From Hydractinia symbiolongicarpus (taxonomy: Eukaryota; Cnidaria; Hydrozoa; Anthoathecata; Hydractiniidae), in contig NC_079884.1 of NCBI RefSeq assembly GCF_029227915.1, positions 7,380,001-7,440,000 on the forward strand: a DNA stretch of 60,000 nt, read 5' to 3'. Shown here piece by piece: positions 11,101 through 22,424 of the stretch. The notes under the pieces were generated by a model that was not told the DNA's origin, did not search any database, and saw only the letters and a program-made list of their open reading frames with translations. Both the position numbers and the translations under genes were made by a program. Within the stretch, counting starts at the first letter, position 1. Each line of letters starts with the position of its first letter.

Positions 11101-13740
11101 TAGCTCAAAATTTATTTTACTACACTCCATTTTAACTAATCTATCAATAATGCATGCACCATTAAAAACTAAGTAGTCATAGCTGGAGCATCCATTCTGA
11201 CAGGGATAACAATTTTCATAATACGTGTAAAATTCTAACAACTTTGCATGCCAGTATTTAACATAGTGACTGTTGTGACGAAGAATTTCTGTAACAGAGC
11301 TTCGCCTATCTAATACCATAAAAGATCCGTCTGAGACTATCTATATTTTATGTTTGTTTATAGCTTTTTCTGCTATTGAGAGCACCTTTACTACTTATTT
11401 TTTGTCAAACAAGCTAGTCCAATTATTTTCCCTTAAAATAAAGTAAGTAAAGATGATTATATATATTTTTCTGTTTCTGTCTATACTAATAAAATCTTGA
11501 CTTTCCATCCTTAGCACTTGGCAGAAAGATTTGTTTACATTCACATAATTGCCGCTGCTAGTAATTGTAACTACGATCTAATACGCTTGCAAATAATCTA
11601 CCACTACCTATTTTTTACATCTTGATGGGAATGAAAATGAAACGGAGATTAAACTGTAGAACTAAATTAACCTCAAAACCCTGGTAGCATTATGTTAGTG
11701 TGTGTGATAGACTATACAAACTGGGATATATGTCAGGTTTCTACGGCTCTCAACGAAGGAAGTTTATTTCTCTGGCTATTTTTATCTACAATTTATTGCG
11801 TAAGAAATTGAAATAATTCATTAGTTTTTTTTTGTCAGAGCAAAAATGTCCTTGTTTTCACCACGGCAATGGCTGGTTTGCAGTTGATTGCCCTTTAATA
11901 CCCAATTAAGATCCTTGGTAAAATTATGATGTGTGTTGCCTTTCTAAATAGCCAGGGTAATGTTGTGTTTTCTGTTTAATTAATTTTATATGCCAAGAAT
12001 TGTTGTTTTGGTCTCAAACATGTTGATGTACTCGGCTTCACTTGCTTAGATATATTCCTTTTTCCGACTTTCTAGTCAATTATAATTATCAATACCAAGA
12101 AATTTGATTGTGATTTCTATCGCATTTTAGTCGAAAGTGATGACGTGCTCGGGGAAAGGAAGTGTGGGAAAAAACATGATAGTCACTCTCATTTACTTGC
12201 TGTAAACATTTCATGGAAATAATTTTAAAGGCGTTTGTAGGTTGGTCCATTAAACCAATTTTTCACACTAACAAATATAGTATTTGATTTACCTTTAGAA
12301 CTACATATCTAAATTCGTAGAAATACTCTCATAACTGACTTCTTAGAAAAAAAACTTATTATAAGTTTATATGGTAATAATGTAACTCGATTATGAAATG
12401 TTTCTCTTCCTTCATTGCAAAATGGGATCGGCCTTGAAATACCATTGACAAATTATTTTGCGTGTTGTTATGAAGTTGTAATTACTTAAACTGTTTTAAG
12501 AACTGAGATATAATGCATTTGATTTCTACTTGTCTTAGCTTCTTTGACCAGTTTAACAGATAGATACGTCGTGCCAAAATATTATTACTTTCTCATACAA
12601 TGTCAATCATGAAACTTTCTAACAAACAATTAAACAGCATGAAAGTAATGGCACCATGGATGTTGCTTGATAAGAAGTTCATCTTACCTACGAGTTAAAT
12701 GAATGTACTTTTAGTATATTGTTGAATATTTTTGTTCTTGTTTTTTCGTTCTTATTCAATGCTAGGGTAAACCTAAATTCATGAAACCAAAAAATCTTTT
12801 TTGTTAAAACGGTATTGCCAAAGTTTAAAAACCAAACTGTACTGGTCAGAAGACTTATTAAACACTTATCCGACAAGCAGTGTCTTGAAACTGGTTACTT
12901 CCTCATAGGAAAACCACCTGTGTAAATTTTACCCAAAAAGAATCGTTGTAAAAAATACTTCGTTTTGGACTTCTACAAGTTGGTTAATAATATATATTGC
13001 AAAGTGTTACAAAGATAAATGAATATCTATGTCTGGGATCAGTATTGTGGTAGAGCGTTCAATTTCAGCGCTGGCGCTTGTTTCAAATTATACGAAAAAA
13101 TGTAAATCTATCCTTCCTGCTTAGCATTCAGCATGACAATAGGATTGATATCTTCAAGCGGAAGATTAAAATGTGCTAGAATCCCCTAGCAAAAACCTTG
13201 TTGATAATAGAACAGATGAGGCTTAGGTAATAAATTTTTATAATAATAACACTATTTCAGAGGCATAATTCCTTGTTTGCTATATTTTTGGGGCAGTTAT
13301 GGTGCTTTTTGTAAAGCATAACGGCCAAGATATATAACTTTATCAACGGCATAGTTTAGTTTGAACAGAACACCTTGCTTCCATCCAACCTATTGGCCAA
13401 ATGGATTATTCACAATATTTTAACCAGTTATATTGCATACTCGGGATCAAGTGTTTTTTGTTACCCGGCTTATGCAAGAAAACAGATAGTGTGAAAAATC
13501 AGATAGTAAAATTGGTGTACAGCTCATTTCACAGTTTTGTATGGGGTCATAATAATGAGATTGCGCAATCAGATTTTAAAAAAAAGAAAACAGTGTCCTA
13601 AACTTAATTTTATTGTTTATTTAAACCACCTTATTCTAACTCTAACAATACCAAAGGAGAGAAATACTTAGTGCTTCATTACTATTAAGAAGGCGTAACT
13701 TTTTCTAAGCGTTGTTGAGGGTTTGTGAGTATCCCTAGCC
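8133..13740. other. Non-coding remainder of duplication unit 1
   Basis: No gene that I can support. Open frames at 10616-10801 (+) and 11095-11319 (-) have counterparts in the other units, but these are shifted or interrupted. The segment is useful as the empty-site reference for insertions in units 2 and 3. Confidence 0.5.
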
Positions 13741-13745
13741 GTTCC

Positions 13746-13772
13746 AATAATAATAATAATAATAATAATAAT
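13746..13772. repeat. AAT microsatellite
   Basis: Uninterrupted run of the triplet AAT just beyond the end of unit 1 homology, followed by AGTAATAA. Confidence 0.9.
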
Positions 13773-14119
13773 AGTAATAACCGTCATTGACTTGTGTTAA
13801 CCACACACAAAATACAAGCCTGCTAGCGCATGGACGAAAAATCCGTCAGGTGGCACAGGGACAAGTTTCCGCGAAAATAAAGGTCTTATCAAGAGTTTTA
13901 GATAAATGATCAATCAGAAACTAAAGTCCTTTAGATTTCTTAGCAACAATTTTTACGCTCCTTCGAAAGTAGTTCGAAACTTGGCTCGAAGATTGCAGCA
14001 ACCTACTACTGGAGAAAGGCAAGTTTCTTAACAATTTGCGTTTTTTTTTTTATTTTGCGATGCTTCTAAGAAAACTAAGCGCATTTTAACAAGATTGCAG
14101 TGCCAAAATTGAAACTTTT

Positions 14120-14740
14120 TTTTGGAAAAGGGTATTACATCTATACGCCTGTGTGACACAGTTTATCTGTACTAAGTGTTAGCTCAGTGTTAAAAACAGA
14201 TTGTTTCAGCGTTTTTATCTAAAATGGAGTTGTCATAAATGTTTTTCAAAAGGGTATTACACCTATAAACATGTACGACACGGTTTACCTATACCAACCG
14301 CTTCGTCCAGTGTTGCAATTATTTTTTTTGAAATTCAAGAAAACTTTTTATTGATTTATTGATTGATTGTTTTTGCTATGTTGGGGGAACAACGGTTTGC
14401 AAACTGTATTTTTATTTCGGTTAACGTTGCAATAAAGTTACACCTGAAAAATTATAACGTTGCGTACGTTTTTCTTGATTTACGACATACTGAATGTACA
14501 AAAGCGCTCCAACCGGATTTATGGCACAGTTTAGAGATTGATTAAATGCTTTATTAAGTGCTCAAAGCTTAATTATTTGGATTGTTATATTTTAAGAATA
14601 TATATAACACTTGTGGGTGTTTCAATCGGTTTACGACATACTGCATGCCTGTATTAATGCGCTTCAACTGGATGTGTGGCAAAGTTTACTGCTTGTATTA
14701 AGCACTCCACTGAGTGTTTAACACCGTGTCACGCAGTTAC
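14120..14740. repeat. Diverged short repeats between units 1 and 2
   Basis: The motif AAAAGGGTATTACA(T/C)CTATA followed by GACACRGTTTA occurs at about 14125-14168 and again at 14249-14293. A looser pair (TTTACGACATACTG..TG..) is at about 14478 and 14630, each followed by GCRCTYCAACYGGAT and then GGCA.AGTTTA. These are degenerate copies of one or two units of about 120-150 bp. No coding signal is seen. Confidence 0.6.
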
Positions 14741-15172
14741 ATGTGGCTTAAGCCGCCATTTTTAGTTTATGTTTTTTATTTAACCTTTTAGAGTCATTAT
14801 TATTATCGTTGTTATTAAAATTCCTCATCAGCATTGTCGTCATTATCTGAAATTTCTTACCACCAACCTTTACTAGTATAAAAGTGGTAGGAAAATTGAT
14901 CAAAACTTTTTTACTAAAAAGTCTTATTAGTACACAATGTTATGTCGTATTTCGAACAAAACAAATGATAAGACACAATAATATAAGTAATAGAAGGTGT
15001 TGACAATAATAAACTTTCTTCGCTTCCATCATGATACAGAATGACGCGCCCTAAGGTCTTGTTCTTTACAAAGAGAACCCGGAAATACATTAAAATTTAA
15101 TTGACTTTTTGTTGCAATACTAACTTACAGTTCTATTTGAAGGAAGTAGCTGATATCGAACAATAAACACGA

Positions 15173-15178
15173 TTTATT
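15173..15178 (-). terminator. Candidate poly(A) signal for copy 2
   Basis: AATAAA on the minus strand about 190 nt beyond the stop codon, conserved with copy 1 (CGATTTATTATA in the plus strand at both places). Confidence 0.45.
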
Positions 15179-15366
15179 ATAACATAAGTTTCGCACACTT
15201 CCTCAACTCAAATTACCATTTTTTTTGTAGGGAAATTTCTCGTGAATGGTTTATTACGTCTGGTTATACCAAAAACATTTTCTTTATTGTAAACTAAAAT
15301 ACATATTTTATCTCCTGCCCGTATAAAAATAACATCGAAAAGTCGTTAAAAATAATAACAAATACG

Positions 15367-16407
15367 TTAAAACGTTGTTTTTATCCGTTGCAATTCGCTA
15401 TACATTTTGAGTAAAAACATTTCAAAGTTCTTAAAGACTGTGTACTTTTGATCATCATACGACATTTTCTTTCCACAAGACGATTTTAATGGAAAAGTAT
15501 GTATTTCATCCCAGTTAATATTTGCTGAACGTTTTATACTTTTAGCTTCTGATTTTCCAAAATTCTAAATGAAATGAAGTCATAATAGATAATTATAATT
15601 ACTCAAATTTATCAAACCCAGGGGAACTTAAGAGTTTGTGTTTTATTATCTTTTACCTCATTAGCCACCTGCAAACTTGATAGTATCTGGTGAAAACATG
15701 GTGACATGGCATTTATATTGATCTTAACAAAACGTTTGGTAATCTTTTCATGCTTCTCGATTCTAATCATGGTGTCAATGAAGTGTTGAGTTATGATAGT
15801 GAATTGATTCAGCATTTCTGTATCCTGAAAAACAGAATTGAAAAATGACTAAATTGATTTTTATTTATTACCTTTATTATTTGTATGACGTAAAAAACAG
15901 AAATTGCTTTTTTGTTATTAAAAATTATGGTGCAACAGTATACATGTTTTTATTGCATGTAGTTGCTAATAGTTATTAAAAACATATCTCACATTTATGG
16001 CATACATTGACATGTCTTTGATGGTACACTTGTTACTATACTTGCATCCTCTTTTTGATATAATATCACCCTGGAAAAACAATTAAAACTTATTAAATTA
16101 TTGTTGTATAAGTCAACCATAACCATTACATTTCAATTATAATGTCTTACCATTTGACAACGAATTCTATTCAATGATTTGTAGCAAGACTGTGTGTTCT
16201 TCTGAATATCTCCGTACATTTTGTCGACGGACATGTTCCTCGTTAAAAATTTTATAGGAGCTTTATGTACCACTGCTGCTCGCACCCCAAATATGCCATA
16301 AATGAACACTATAAAAAGACGAAAATCTAAGTTAAGTTAAACTCTAATTCGAATATGTGATTGACTAAGTACGAAAACGTACCTGCAATGATGATCATTT
16401 GGTCCAT
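15367..16407 (-). CDS. Secreted six-cysteine, predicted helical protein, copy 2 (208 aa)
   Basis: Exons on the minus strand, 5' to 3': 16383-16407, 16151-16308, 15993-16070, 15657-15824, 15367-15564. Each has exactly the same length as in copy 1 (25, 158, 78, 168, 198 nt), all with GT/AG sites. By hand count, 29 of 208 residues differ from copy 1. Differences are concentrated in the signal peptide, residues 24-34 and the linker 150-175, while exon 4 differs at only 2 of 56 residues. Six mature cysteines (50, 59, 70, 76, 130, 173) are retained. No stop or frameshift was found, so it should be functional. Indel-free coding exons inside heavily indel-ridden surrounding DNA argue for purifying selection. 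Its function is as uncertain as for copy 1. Confidence 0.8.
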
Positions 16408-16490
16408 GATTTGTTTAATTATTAGTTTATTTTTCAGCCTCTTCATGCAATTGCTAAAAATTGTGATGCAGAAATCTCATTTCAGCGGGG

Positions 16491-16498
16491 TATTTATA
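16491..16498 (-). promoter_or_regulatory. TATA box of copy 2
   Basis: TATAAATA on the minus strand, 84 nt upstream of the ATG, same octamer and spacing as copy 1. Confidence 0.65.
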
Positions 16499-16934
16499 GT
16501 GCCTCAATTTTAATTTTTATGAAAATGTTTGGGTAATATTTCAAAGAATTCTTGCATTGCAGATCATTACGATGTGTTAAACGCATTTCATAGCAGAGTG
16601 AATCTCAGTTGGAAGGCGCTATAGCAGCTTCCTTTCCTATTTATTGCTCCATTTTTCTACGAATTTTTTCTACTTTGCTTTGGAAGAAACCCTGGTAAGT
16701 ATTTTAGTAAATTACATCCGCTGGCAACACATTCTAAAAATAATGTACATAGCTTATTTAAATCAGAGGAAGCGAAACAAGGATTGGAAAGTTCAAATAA
16801 ATAAGTAACTAATTTATTATCAGCTATTTTCTTCTTTACTCTTTATCATATCTATTTATGTTTCTTGCTCATTTATATTTATTCCCTTAGTATTATTTTT
16901 AGAAATTCATATAAGCTGAATACAGTAATTGTTA

Positions 16935-17306
16935 TTAATGTGGGTCCTGCGTTGTCATCGCACCTGCTGAATACACATCAACATTTTCTCTCCAACCTAA
17001 AACACAGCACGATTGATACTGTGGCTGGGGTAACAAGACTGGATAAACCATCTTATACTGTGTTATGAAAAACCGTTACTTCTTGCTTGTGGCAAGAGTT
17101 GAATTGGTTTTCAAGTTAAAACAACTTTGATAACTAAGCAACTTTGATAACTAACGAACTTTTTTTCAGTAAAGAAGGAAATGCTGTCGTAACTAATTGA
17201 TTGACAAGCTTACAGTTTTCATTTGACTTCCGCTTTCTGTAATGAGCCATTGCTAGTGTGACTTTATCTGAGAGCATTGACAACAAGAGTATTTCTTTTG
17301 ACTTAG
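16935..17306 (-). pseudogene. Broken counterpart of the 79-aa candidate gene
   Basis: Homologous to 7798-8132. The last part still reads in the same frame to a stop at 16935 (VYP..., SCCV, GWRENVDV). The leader exon relic (about 17270-17306) has lost its ATG (ATA) and donor (CAG|AT), the acceptor is AC instead of AG, and a 17-bp tandem duplication (17122-17155) plus substitutions disrupt the middle. Confidence 0.4.
17122..17155. repeat. Two tandem copies of a 17-bp unit
   Basis: The 17-mer CAACTTTGATAACTAAG is followed by the same unit ending in C. It is present in unit 2 only, and unit 1 has no equivalent. Confidence 0.9.
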
Positions 17307-19308
17307 TTTTCTTCGAAATGTAGAAAAATCATTTGAAATAGTGAATATTACGATCTGTAAGACTGAGAAAATAATTGAGCTGAAATATTAGAACTAAAAG
17401 ATGCAAGTTTTAGGAGATTTAAAGTTGATAAGGAGTGAAATCAATTGCGGAAAGATACTAACCACTTTCATTAAATTGGAGTAACTCCTTCGTAATCAAC
17501 GTTTCCCGTCTGAAACTTGCTGGTACTATATTCAATGAATATCTCGAAAAGTTATTTCGGCATTTTTGAGCAAATTTTGTTCCATATTGATTACTGCATA
17601 TAGTGCTTAGAAGTCAACAGGAGTAGGGTATGTTTGGTAAAGGTAGATTATTATTTTTCCTTTAGAATTTCCTTTATACTTATATTTCCTTTATACTTAT
17701 TTTGAAATAAAATTTATCTAAATGTCTAAACCCTCATCAAAATATTCATAAAAGTCAATTGTTCGGCCATTGCAAATATTGTTACCTCATGAAAGACACT
17801 ACTTCTTCAGATGCATATTTGTTTTGCGGAATAATCCAGGTAGGGTTTCATAAGAGCTACGCAACTCGAGAATAAAGCACAGCAACAATTTGCACACTAT
17901 GATTGGTCCTAACAAAACTAAATAAAATCTAGTATAGAAATAACCTATAGTTGGTTGTGAGAACGAATTTATTACCTATTCTCAACATATTTCAGAGGGA
18001 TCAACTATTTAAATATTGAATAATACCTAATTAATACTATTTCTGTTGCAGGAAAGATAAGGCATATAAAGAAATAGCAAAAATTGCTGCCATGATGTTA
18101 ACATCCGTTAAGGTTGCTGGTTTGTTAGGACCTAAATCATTGTCTTTCCATACTCTATTATATTAATATGCTTCTTTAATGGCATAGAAAGTCCTGTTTT
18201 GACATACCCTGCATTGTCAATTTGTATATATTATAATTTTAAAAAGTTTGACAAGGCCACTATACAACGCTATAATGTCTATGCATGGTGGAAATAATGC
18301 TTTATTTTAAAGTTAGTTAAAAATTCTTAGAAATAATTATTCTGAGAAAACTTGAAATAGGAAGTGAAACCCTTAAGAATTTTATTTCCCTTATTAACTT
18401 ACATATTGGCACAATATATTATCATTATTATTTTGGAATTCACGCGGTAGATGTTTTCTTCTTTAAATTAAACTTCTGCAATGCTTTCTAACATGTTGTG
18501 TAAATATGTGCTAGTTTATTATTCTCAAAACATTTTAGCTACAAGCATCAATATGCATCAACCATGTCCAGCATGCAAATAAAATTATTTGGTATAAACT
18601 GAATTTGCTGCAACTTCATCTGTTTACTGTTGGATTAAGGGTAATGGCTTATAAAATAGGAAACCCAATCTTTATAACGGCATTCTTATTACTTTAATAC
18701 AAAAATATCTGATATTCTGAAAAGAGAGATAAATTATAAGTCACAAATTCTCACACAAGGAACGAGATAACAAATCAACTCCTTTCACCTAATGTCAATG
18801 TTAATGATTCCAAAGAGTGACCAACTGAACGGCAACATTGAAAAAGCGGAAAGGAAGGGAATAGTAAAGAAGAAACCCTCAAAAATCATTTCATTTTATA
18901 TACAGATGGATTCTTGATTTCAATTGATATTTATTTAAAAGAACTATACCTTTGTATAGGATCCTAAAAAATAGGAGACTTTGATTTGGCCCAAAACACC
19001 TTGTCTAGCATTGTACCTATCATTTATAATTCAACTCAAAAATTATTTTGCTACGCCATTTTATCTAAGCTGTCAATAATTTATTCACTATTAGAAACCA
19101 CGTATCAGAGCAAGAGCATTTAACACCCAACCTGACTGGGCTAACAAATGCAATAATATGTACAAACTTATAAGTGCTTTTGCATGGCGGTATTTACCCG
19201 TTGTGACAGAAAAATGTCTATAAGATCCATTTTAGACAATCGACATTTTATACTGGCTTATATAAGTTTCTGCTATTGAGAGCACTTTTTTAGTACTTAT
19301 TCTTTGAC

Positions 19309-20113
19309 AGCAGAGACGCAGCAGAAGTAGTGCCTTCGGTTTCTAGTCATACGGCTTTACAGGTAGTATTTGCGACTCGTTTAGTGCCATCCACTGACCT
19401 AGAAACGGTTTATATTGCAGCCAATGAAGTTACAGGAATGCTGTATGTATCTCTTCCGGTTATGTAGCTTACAAAGATCATATTTAAAACAGAATGCTGC
19501 TTTAAAAGTTTCCCTTGCAATGTTTGTACCTTTGATCACACATAGCTGCACCCACTGCATACCTTACACAAACTTACCGAATAAAAAAATAGGCTCCCTT
19601 GATCGTCGAGCTAGCTCAGTGGTGAAGTCTGGAAACGTTACACCTATAACCAACTTCGTAAACCGTGATATCTGCATGTTTGTTAAAAAAAATTTAATCT
19701 GAAATTTTTGACCAATATTTCTGTTGCCATGAGCATGCGAAAAATACTAGGAACAACAGTCATAGTATAAAACTCCCTCGAGTAAAAGTGGAGCTTGCTC
19801 GGCAAGGACTTATTTTTGCTGTAGGAATCTTTACAATGCACTGCCTCTTGAATTACAGAAAAATGATAATATTATGAGTTTTAAGAACGCCCTTAAGGAG
19901 TATTTCAAGTGATCCCAAATTGATCCATTCATTGAAATGCCCGTTCTGGTTCCTTACTTCAGTATCTTTCTTTTTTTTTTGCCCGTTTGTTTTATATTTA
20001 CCCGTAGATTTTATCGTATCGCATTTTATAAAAATCGTTCATGAAAAACAGTTTTATCTTGTAAATACTGATGTTCTTATCCTGTATATAAAAATTCCTT
20101 AATAAATAAATAA
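19309..20113 (+). mobile_element. 5'-truncated LINE, 3' end only (CR1/L2-like)
   Basis: Interrupts the homology of unit 2 with unit 1 (about 11400-11540). An open frame at 19415-19702 resembles the post-RT region of CR1/L2/Jockey-type ORF2 (AALKVSLAMFVPLIT..., IGSLDRRASSVV). Further on, another frame reads YNALPLELQ and then SFKNALKEYFK plus a stop, the typical C-terminus of such elements. It ends in AATAAATAAATAAA, a short-repeat LINE tail. The RT core is missing and the frames are broken, so it is inactive. It is a different family from the LINE at 26540-29072. Confidence 0.7.
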
Positions 20114-20470
20114 ACTACACTGACATAATCGCTGTTGCCAGTGATTATAACTATAATTTCCTAGGCTTGTAAATAACCTACCACTACTTATCACTAAGTT
20201 ATTTCCATCTTGATAAGAGTGGAAATATTATATCACTTTGTTTAAACTAAATTAATGTCAGAGTCTTCTAAATGTTGTATTACTGAGTGTTGTAGTCTAT
20301 CGAAACTGGAATACATGGCAAGTTTCTTTCGATCGCAACTTTCGTTTCCCTATGAAATAACGGAAAACAAATAGCACGAGACAAAGAGTACTATGTGAAG
20401 TAATTCAATAATGACATTTTGGCTACTCTATGGCTGATTTGCAGCTTATTGTCCTCTAAAACCCAATTAA

Positions 20471-21005
20471 CCCTCGTGGTGCGGCCCGTTTGAAAAAAAA
20501 GCCCAACTTCGACACAATTTTTATTCCAACTTCAATTGACTAAAACTTAGAAAAACGAACTAGATGCTTAATCTGGACTTATTTAATAGAGAAAGACCCA
20601 AACATTCATTTTTGCGTTCAGAAATTAGCGTCTAGGATTTCGTCGCTTCCCGCCTGCGAGGGAGCTTTTTCCCTGTACGCCCCCGGTCACCCACTTGTCT
20701 GTTGACTGTTTGGGTGATTGGTGTCCCGTAACATGACTAACAATCTTAAACTTTTCTGGAGATTTGTTTTGAACGAACTATTGACTTTGAATGCCCCAAA
20801 TGTTATCAAAGCGCTTTCAGACTCCGCTTTTCTTTTTCAAAGGCAGTGTTTTGGTCTTGCTACTAGATCTAACCAAAACCTGTAAAACGCCAATGGCTTT
20901 CCCGTTTATATACGGGATCCGCACTAGCACTTTGTAAAAGCGTGTGTTGCCCCTCTGATATGCAGAGGCAAGAATACCTGTGTCCCTGAGGGATTGCATA
21001 AGATA
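20471..21005. mobile_element. Unclassified insert next to a TTAA site
   Basis: Unit 1 reads CCCAATTAAGATCC (near 11900) where unit 2 reads CCCAATTAACCCTCG, and homology resumes near 21005 (ATGACGTTGTG). The insert of about 530 bp is visibly richer in G and C than its surroundings. A TTAA site followed by CCCT fits a piggyBac-type end, but I see no matching inverted terminus at the other side, so the class is unproven. A 60-residue open frame on the minus strand (20817-20999) is unrecognised. Confidence 0.5.
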
Positions 21006-21580
21006 ATGACGTTGTGTTTTTTTGTGTGTTTAAGTTTGTATATCAAGAATTGTTAGTTTGGTCTCAAACATGTTAATGTACTCGGCGTTACTCGCTTAGA
21101 ATTATTTCTCATTCAGTGTTTTGAATTTCTAGTCCGTTATACTTAGCAATACCAGAAATTCAATAGTAATATCTATCGCAATTTTATCTATAGCGATGAC
21201 GTGTCTGGAGGAAGGAAGTGTGGTAATGACTTTACAGATTACCTGATACAGATTTGGTAAGGAACATGATTTGCTCATTTATTAGCTGTAAGTATTTCAT
21301 GGAAACAATTTCAAAGGCGTTTGTAGGTTGACACATCAGACTTATTTTTCATACTAACGAATATAGTATTTGATTTACCTATAGAACTATATACCTAAAT
21401 TCGTAGAAATACACTTACAATAGAATTCTTAGAAAAAACTAATTATAAGTTTCAATAATAATAAACGCAACTCCATTAAGAATGTTTCTCTTCCTTCACT
21501 GCATGACATTTACACATTCGTTTGCGTATTGTTGTGAAGTTGTAATTTCTTTCGTGAGGATGAACTGTTGTAAGAATAGA

Positions 21581-21594
21581 TATATATATATATA
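21581..21594. repeat. TA microsatellite
   Basis: Short run of alternating T and A in unit 2. Confidence 0.8.
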
Positions 21595-22424
21595 ATGCAT
21601 TCTTTTGTTCTTAAAGAATTTATATAGGTATACTTCAACTATACTGACTAACCCTGTTAACAATAACTAAGAAAATCTCAGCGCAAACCGGCTTGCCCTT
21701 ACTATTACATTTATATACACATCTTGAACACATGGTTCCCTAATAGTAATTTCCAACAAAGAGTTGCTGAAATGTAAAAGAGAAAACTTTGGATTACAAA
21801 AATACATTTAATTGTTCTCGAGGGGTTACCAATGCTAATGTCACATACATTCACAGGAACGGTTACCAACTTTCTGCATCTGGATCTTTTTATACATGTG
21901 ATAGCACTTCGTATGCTACTAAACGACAACCTCTTTTGATGTAACAAGCTGCGTCGTTTATTGCTGTTATCTCTGTTTTTTTTACTGATGATTTGCTTAC
22001 TTCTTTTCTTGGTCTCTTTTACCAGTTTAACAGATAGATACGCCGTGCTAAAAAAAATACTTTTTCATACAATGCCAATCTCATCGACAAATTTTCCAAC
22101 AAACAATTAAGCCGCATAGAAGTGATGACAATCAGGGGACTTGCAGTTGCTTAAAAAGAAGTTCATCTTCCTAAGTGAACAGATTTCACGCTATTTAACA
22201 AACCTTAATAGTTAAGTGTTTCAAAACCTCCTTTACAGGAACCTCGTTGATAGCAGGCTATCATGGGTAAAAAATATTAATAATAATAATTCTGTTACAG
22301 ATGGCTTTTCCCAACACAGGATGCCTTGTTTCCCACCGCATTTTAAAAAAAAGTAGCCAGGATACATCAATCTATCTACTAAAAGTCCTACATTTAAATT
22401 AGTTTAGTTTGAAAGAAGTAATAA

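Larger units (their letters stand above)
5545..13740. repeat. Segmental duplication unit 1
   Basis: Collinear with 14785-22410 (unit 2), and from about 8480 onward with 22425-26400 (unit 3). Anchors: 5578 with 14821 (TTCCTCATC); the gene at 6157-7218 with 15367-16407; 8640 with 17888 and 22540 (CTAACAAA..CAAAT/CTAAAT); 10800 with 18737 and 24821 (CACAAATTCTCACACAA); 12270 with 21352 and 25229 (AATATAGTATTTGATYTACC); 12543 with 22018 and 25493 (CAGATAGATACGYCGTGC); 13540 with 26225 (TATGGGGTCATAATAA). Indels and substitutions are abundant, so this is an old duplication of true genomic sequence, not an assembly artefact. Confidence 0.85.
14785..22410. repeat. Segmental duplication unit 2
   Basis: Collinear with unit 1 (5545-13740), with the same gene order and orientation. 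It differs by an inserted LINE fragment (about 19309-20113), a TTAA-flanked insert (about 20471-21005) and loss of most sequence equivalent to 12680-13600. It joins directly to unit 3 near 22410-22425. Confidence 0.85.

Noticed and set aside
11095-11319. Minus-strand 74-codon frame with several cysteines
   Set aside because: It reads protein-like and could open at an acceptor near 11307, but I found no upstream exon, and the unit 2 counterpart (about 19025-19215) is full of indels.
15612-15815. Single-exon reading of the 67-codon frame as its own gene
   Set aside because: It is exon 4 of copy 2 read on into the following intron; the spliced model explains it.
19608-19650. tRNA A-box-like word TAGCTCAGTGG
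   Set aside because: No B box (GGTTCGAATCC) at proper distance and no cloverleaf; it lies inside the LINE fragment frame.
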